From NCBI GenBank assembly GCA_017962105.1, contig JAGCVY010000004.1, positions 1-48,490 on the forward strand: a DNA stretch of 48,490 nucleotides, given 5' to 3'. How positions within the stretch are numbered: the stretch's first letter is position 1; each line of letters begins with the position of its first letter. This DNA comes from Lachnospiraceae bacterium (lineage in GTDB: Bacteria > Bacillota > Clostridia > Lachnospirales > Lachnospiraceae). Shown piece after piece: positions 47,243 through 48,490 of this stretch. The position numbers and the translations under genes were made by a program. The notes beneath the pieces were generated by a model, which was not told where the DNA came from, searched no databases, and saw nothing but the letters and a program-made list of their open reading frames with translations.

Positions 47243-48490
47243 CTATTCTTTAACCGGCTCGCCGGTAGAAATCTTCTTGATCCACTTCTCACTCTTCAGA
47301 CGGAAATAGCACCAGATTGCCTTGACGATCTGATCGGATTTGAGGCAGATATAGATCCAGAATGCGCTCAGGTGAAGCACGAAGCCTGCGATGATGCCGA
47401 GCGGCAGCGCGATCGCCCAAAGGAAGACGTTGTCCATGAGCATCAGCATTTTCGTGTCGCCGCCGCCTCGCAGCACGCCCTTGGTCATGATGCTGTTGGT
47501 GGCCTGGAAAATCAGGATGATACTGATGGCGCTCATGAGCTGATATGCAATGTCTTTTGTGGTGCCCGCCACGTCGTAGCTGTTCACTACCGGATACTGA
47601 ATCACAAGGATAATCAACGCCGCCACAAGGCCGAGGGCAAGGCCTAAGCCGAAGAACATCCAGCCCTGCTTCATGGTCTTCTCGCGCTCGCCGTGGCCGA
47701 GGGTCTGGCCGGTCACGATGGCGCCCGCCTGGCAAACGCCCTGGATGCCCACCGTGCTCATCTGCTGCGTCACGGCGGTGATTGCATTTGCCGAAGTGAA
47801 CTCGGAGCCGAGGCGGCCGATGACCATAGCCACCGCGTTGTTGCCAAATGCAAGAATTCCGTCACTGATAAGCACCGGTATACTGATGCGAATGTACTCG
47901 CGAAGAAGCGACCTCGTCCGCATGAACAAATCGCGCACGCGGAAGCGAATCCGCTGGTCCTTAACCAACAGATATCCGACAATCATCACCGCCTCGAAAA
48001 CGCGGGCAATCAGCGTACCGAGGGCGGCGCCCTTTACCTCCATGCGCGGCGCGCCGAAGTGGCCGAAGATGAAGGTGTAATTGGCCAGCAGGTTGACGAA
48101 CAATGCGCCGATGGACACAAACAGCGGGAACAGTGCCTGCCCCACGCTTCGCAGCACAATCGTCACGGTAAGCGACGTGCCTAAGAAGAAATAGGTGATC
48201 ACCGAGTAGCGCAGGTAATCGGCTCCGCGGCGGACGATCTCGCGGTTGTTGGCATTTTCCGCAATGGTCTTCTCGAGGTTCTCAACGGACACCGTGGAGA
48301 GGTCGACCTGCTTCTTTGCGTACATCTTCATGACCGTGTCCGGCATAAGAAGCGTCACAAGCGCAAACATGGTGGCGAGAATCAGCGTCAGGCGAAGCAT
48401 CAGGCAAACCGTCTGCTTCAGCGCCGTCGTCGCCTTGCCTCCCTCGTCATCGCCCTTCTGCTTCATGCCCCAGTAGCGCGAAACCAGCAC
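47243..48490 (-). CDS. MATE-family efflux transporter, 3' part
   Basis: At least 415 aa of a multidrug and toxin extrusion family protein; the 5' end lies beyond the right edge of the window. About ten membrane helices are visible. The segments MLVSRYWGMKQKGD and, in the second half, GVCQAGAIVTGQTLGHGEREKTMK are typical of MATE proteins, which export cationic compounds with Na+ or H+ exchange. The GVLRGGGDTK motif near the C-terminus is another family mark. Substrate unknown. It precedes the GH51 gene by 16 nt; a shared transcript is likely but a functional link is not obvious. No stop or frameshift occurs in the part seen. Confidence 0.88.
   Translation of the reverse strand: MLVSRYWGMKQKGDDEGGKATTALKQTVCLMLRLTLILATMFALVTLLMPDTVMKMYAKKQVDLSTVSVENLEKTIAENANNREIVRRGADYLRYSVITYFFLGTSLTVTIVLRSVGQALFPLFVSIGALFVNLLANYTFIFGHFGAPRMEVKGAALGTLIARVFEAVMIVGYLLVKDQRIRFRVRDLFMRTRSLLREYIRISIPVLISDGILAFGNNAVAMVIGRLGSEFTSANAITAVTQQMSTVGIQGVCQAGAIVTGQTLGHGEREKTMKQGWMFFGLGLALGLVAALIILVIQYPVVNSYDVAGTTKDIAYQLMSAISIILIFQATNSIMTKGVLRGGGDTKMLMLMDNVFLWAIALPLGIIAGFVLHLSAFWIYICLKSDQIVKAIWCYFRLKSEKWIKKISTGEPVKE

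Noticed and set aside
1-48490. tRNA, rRNA, IS elements or prophage genes
   Set aside because: Looked for cloverleaf-type segments, transposase motifs and phage structural genes on both strands; none could be supported.

Overview
The window looks like a chromosomal segment of a Gram-positive anaerobe, most likely a Clostridia/Lachnospiraceae-type Bacillota. The signs are AGGAGG-type ribosome-binding sites before most genes, sigma-A TTGACA/TATAAT promoters, MutS2, an AlaR/AlaT-like pair, a HypE/AIR-synthase-like protein of clostridial type and biotin carboxyltransferase subunits of the decarboxylase/transcarboxylase family. Nearly every gene is on the minus strand. Only a two-gene HTH/nucleotidyltransferase unit (44.1-45.4 kb) is on the plus strand. 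No rRNA, tRNA, CRISPR array, prophage or insertion sequence was seen.

Layout. 0-4 kb: 5' end of mutS2, an intergenic array of three evenly spaced dyads, then an operon alaR-like / aminotransferase / trmL and a degenerate AIR-synthase-like gene. 4-10.3 kb: a membrane diguanylate cyclase and a five-gene ABC-2 export operon (34-aa membrane peptide, ATPase, membrane-anchored 545-aa protein, two permeases). 10.4-13.7 kb: a GH13 neopullulanase-like enzyme and a DUF4143 ATPase. 13.9-22.3 kb: two tandem Wzz-like polysaccharide co-polymerases and a secreted 1430-aa protein (transglutaminase-like, DUF6273-like, nine Fn3 domains).

22.9-43.9 kb is one long, tightly packed glycan operon read from a good promoter at about 44.03 kb. 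It opens with a PglF/WbpM-like 4,6-dehydratase, a DegT aminotransferase and a PglC-like phosphoglycosyltransferase, that is, a bacillosamine-type sugar loaded on undecaprenyl phosphate. An ATP-grasp ligase, two PglD-like left-handed beta-helix proteins and a Wzx flippase follow. Next comes a complete small acyl-chain assembly line: FabD, MBL-fold hydrolase, SDR reductase, KASIII, ACP, a second KASIII and a second SDR. It is interrupted by a Wzy polymerase and a biotin transcarboxylase module (acyl-CoA carboxyltransferase, 59-aa small subunit, biotin carrier, 5S-type carboxyltransferase). An Fe-S FrhB-like protein and a pyruvyl transferase close the operon.

The most interesting reading is that the operon makes its own malonyl-CoA by carboxyl transfer from a 2-oxoacid rather than by ATP-dependent acetyl-CoA carboxylase. 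It would then build a short hydroxylated acyl group on ACP (two condensing enzymes, two ketoreductases, no dehydratase or enoyl reductase) and attach it to the amino sugar. No ordinary glycosyltransferase is encoded in the operon, so the repeat unit may be very small or unusually linked. The window ends with a GH51 arabinofuranosidase and a MATE transporter cut by the window edge. A 9-mer, CGGAAAATG, also recurs far more often than expected in all reading frames and both orientations.
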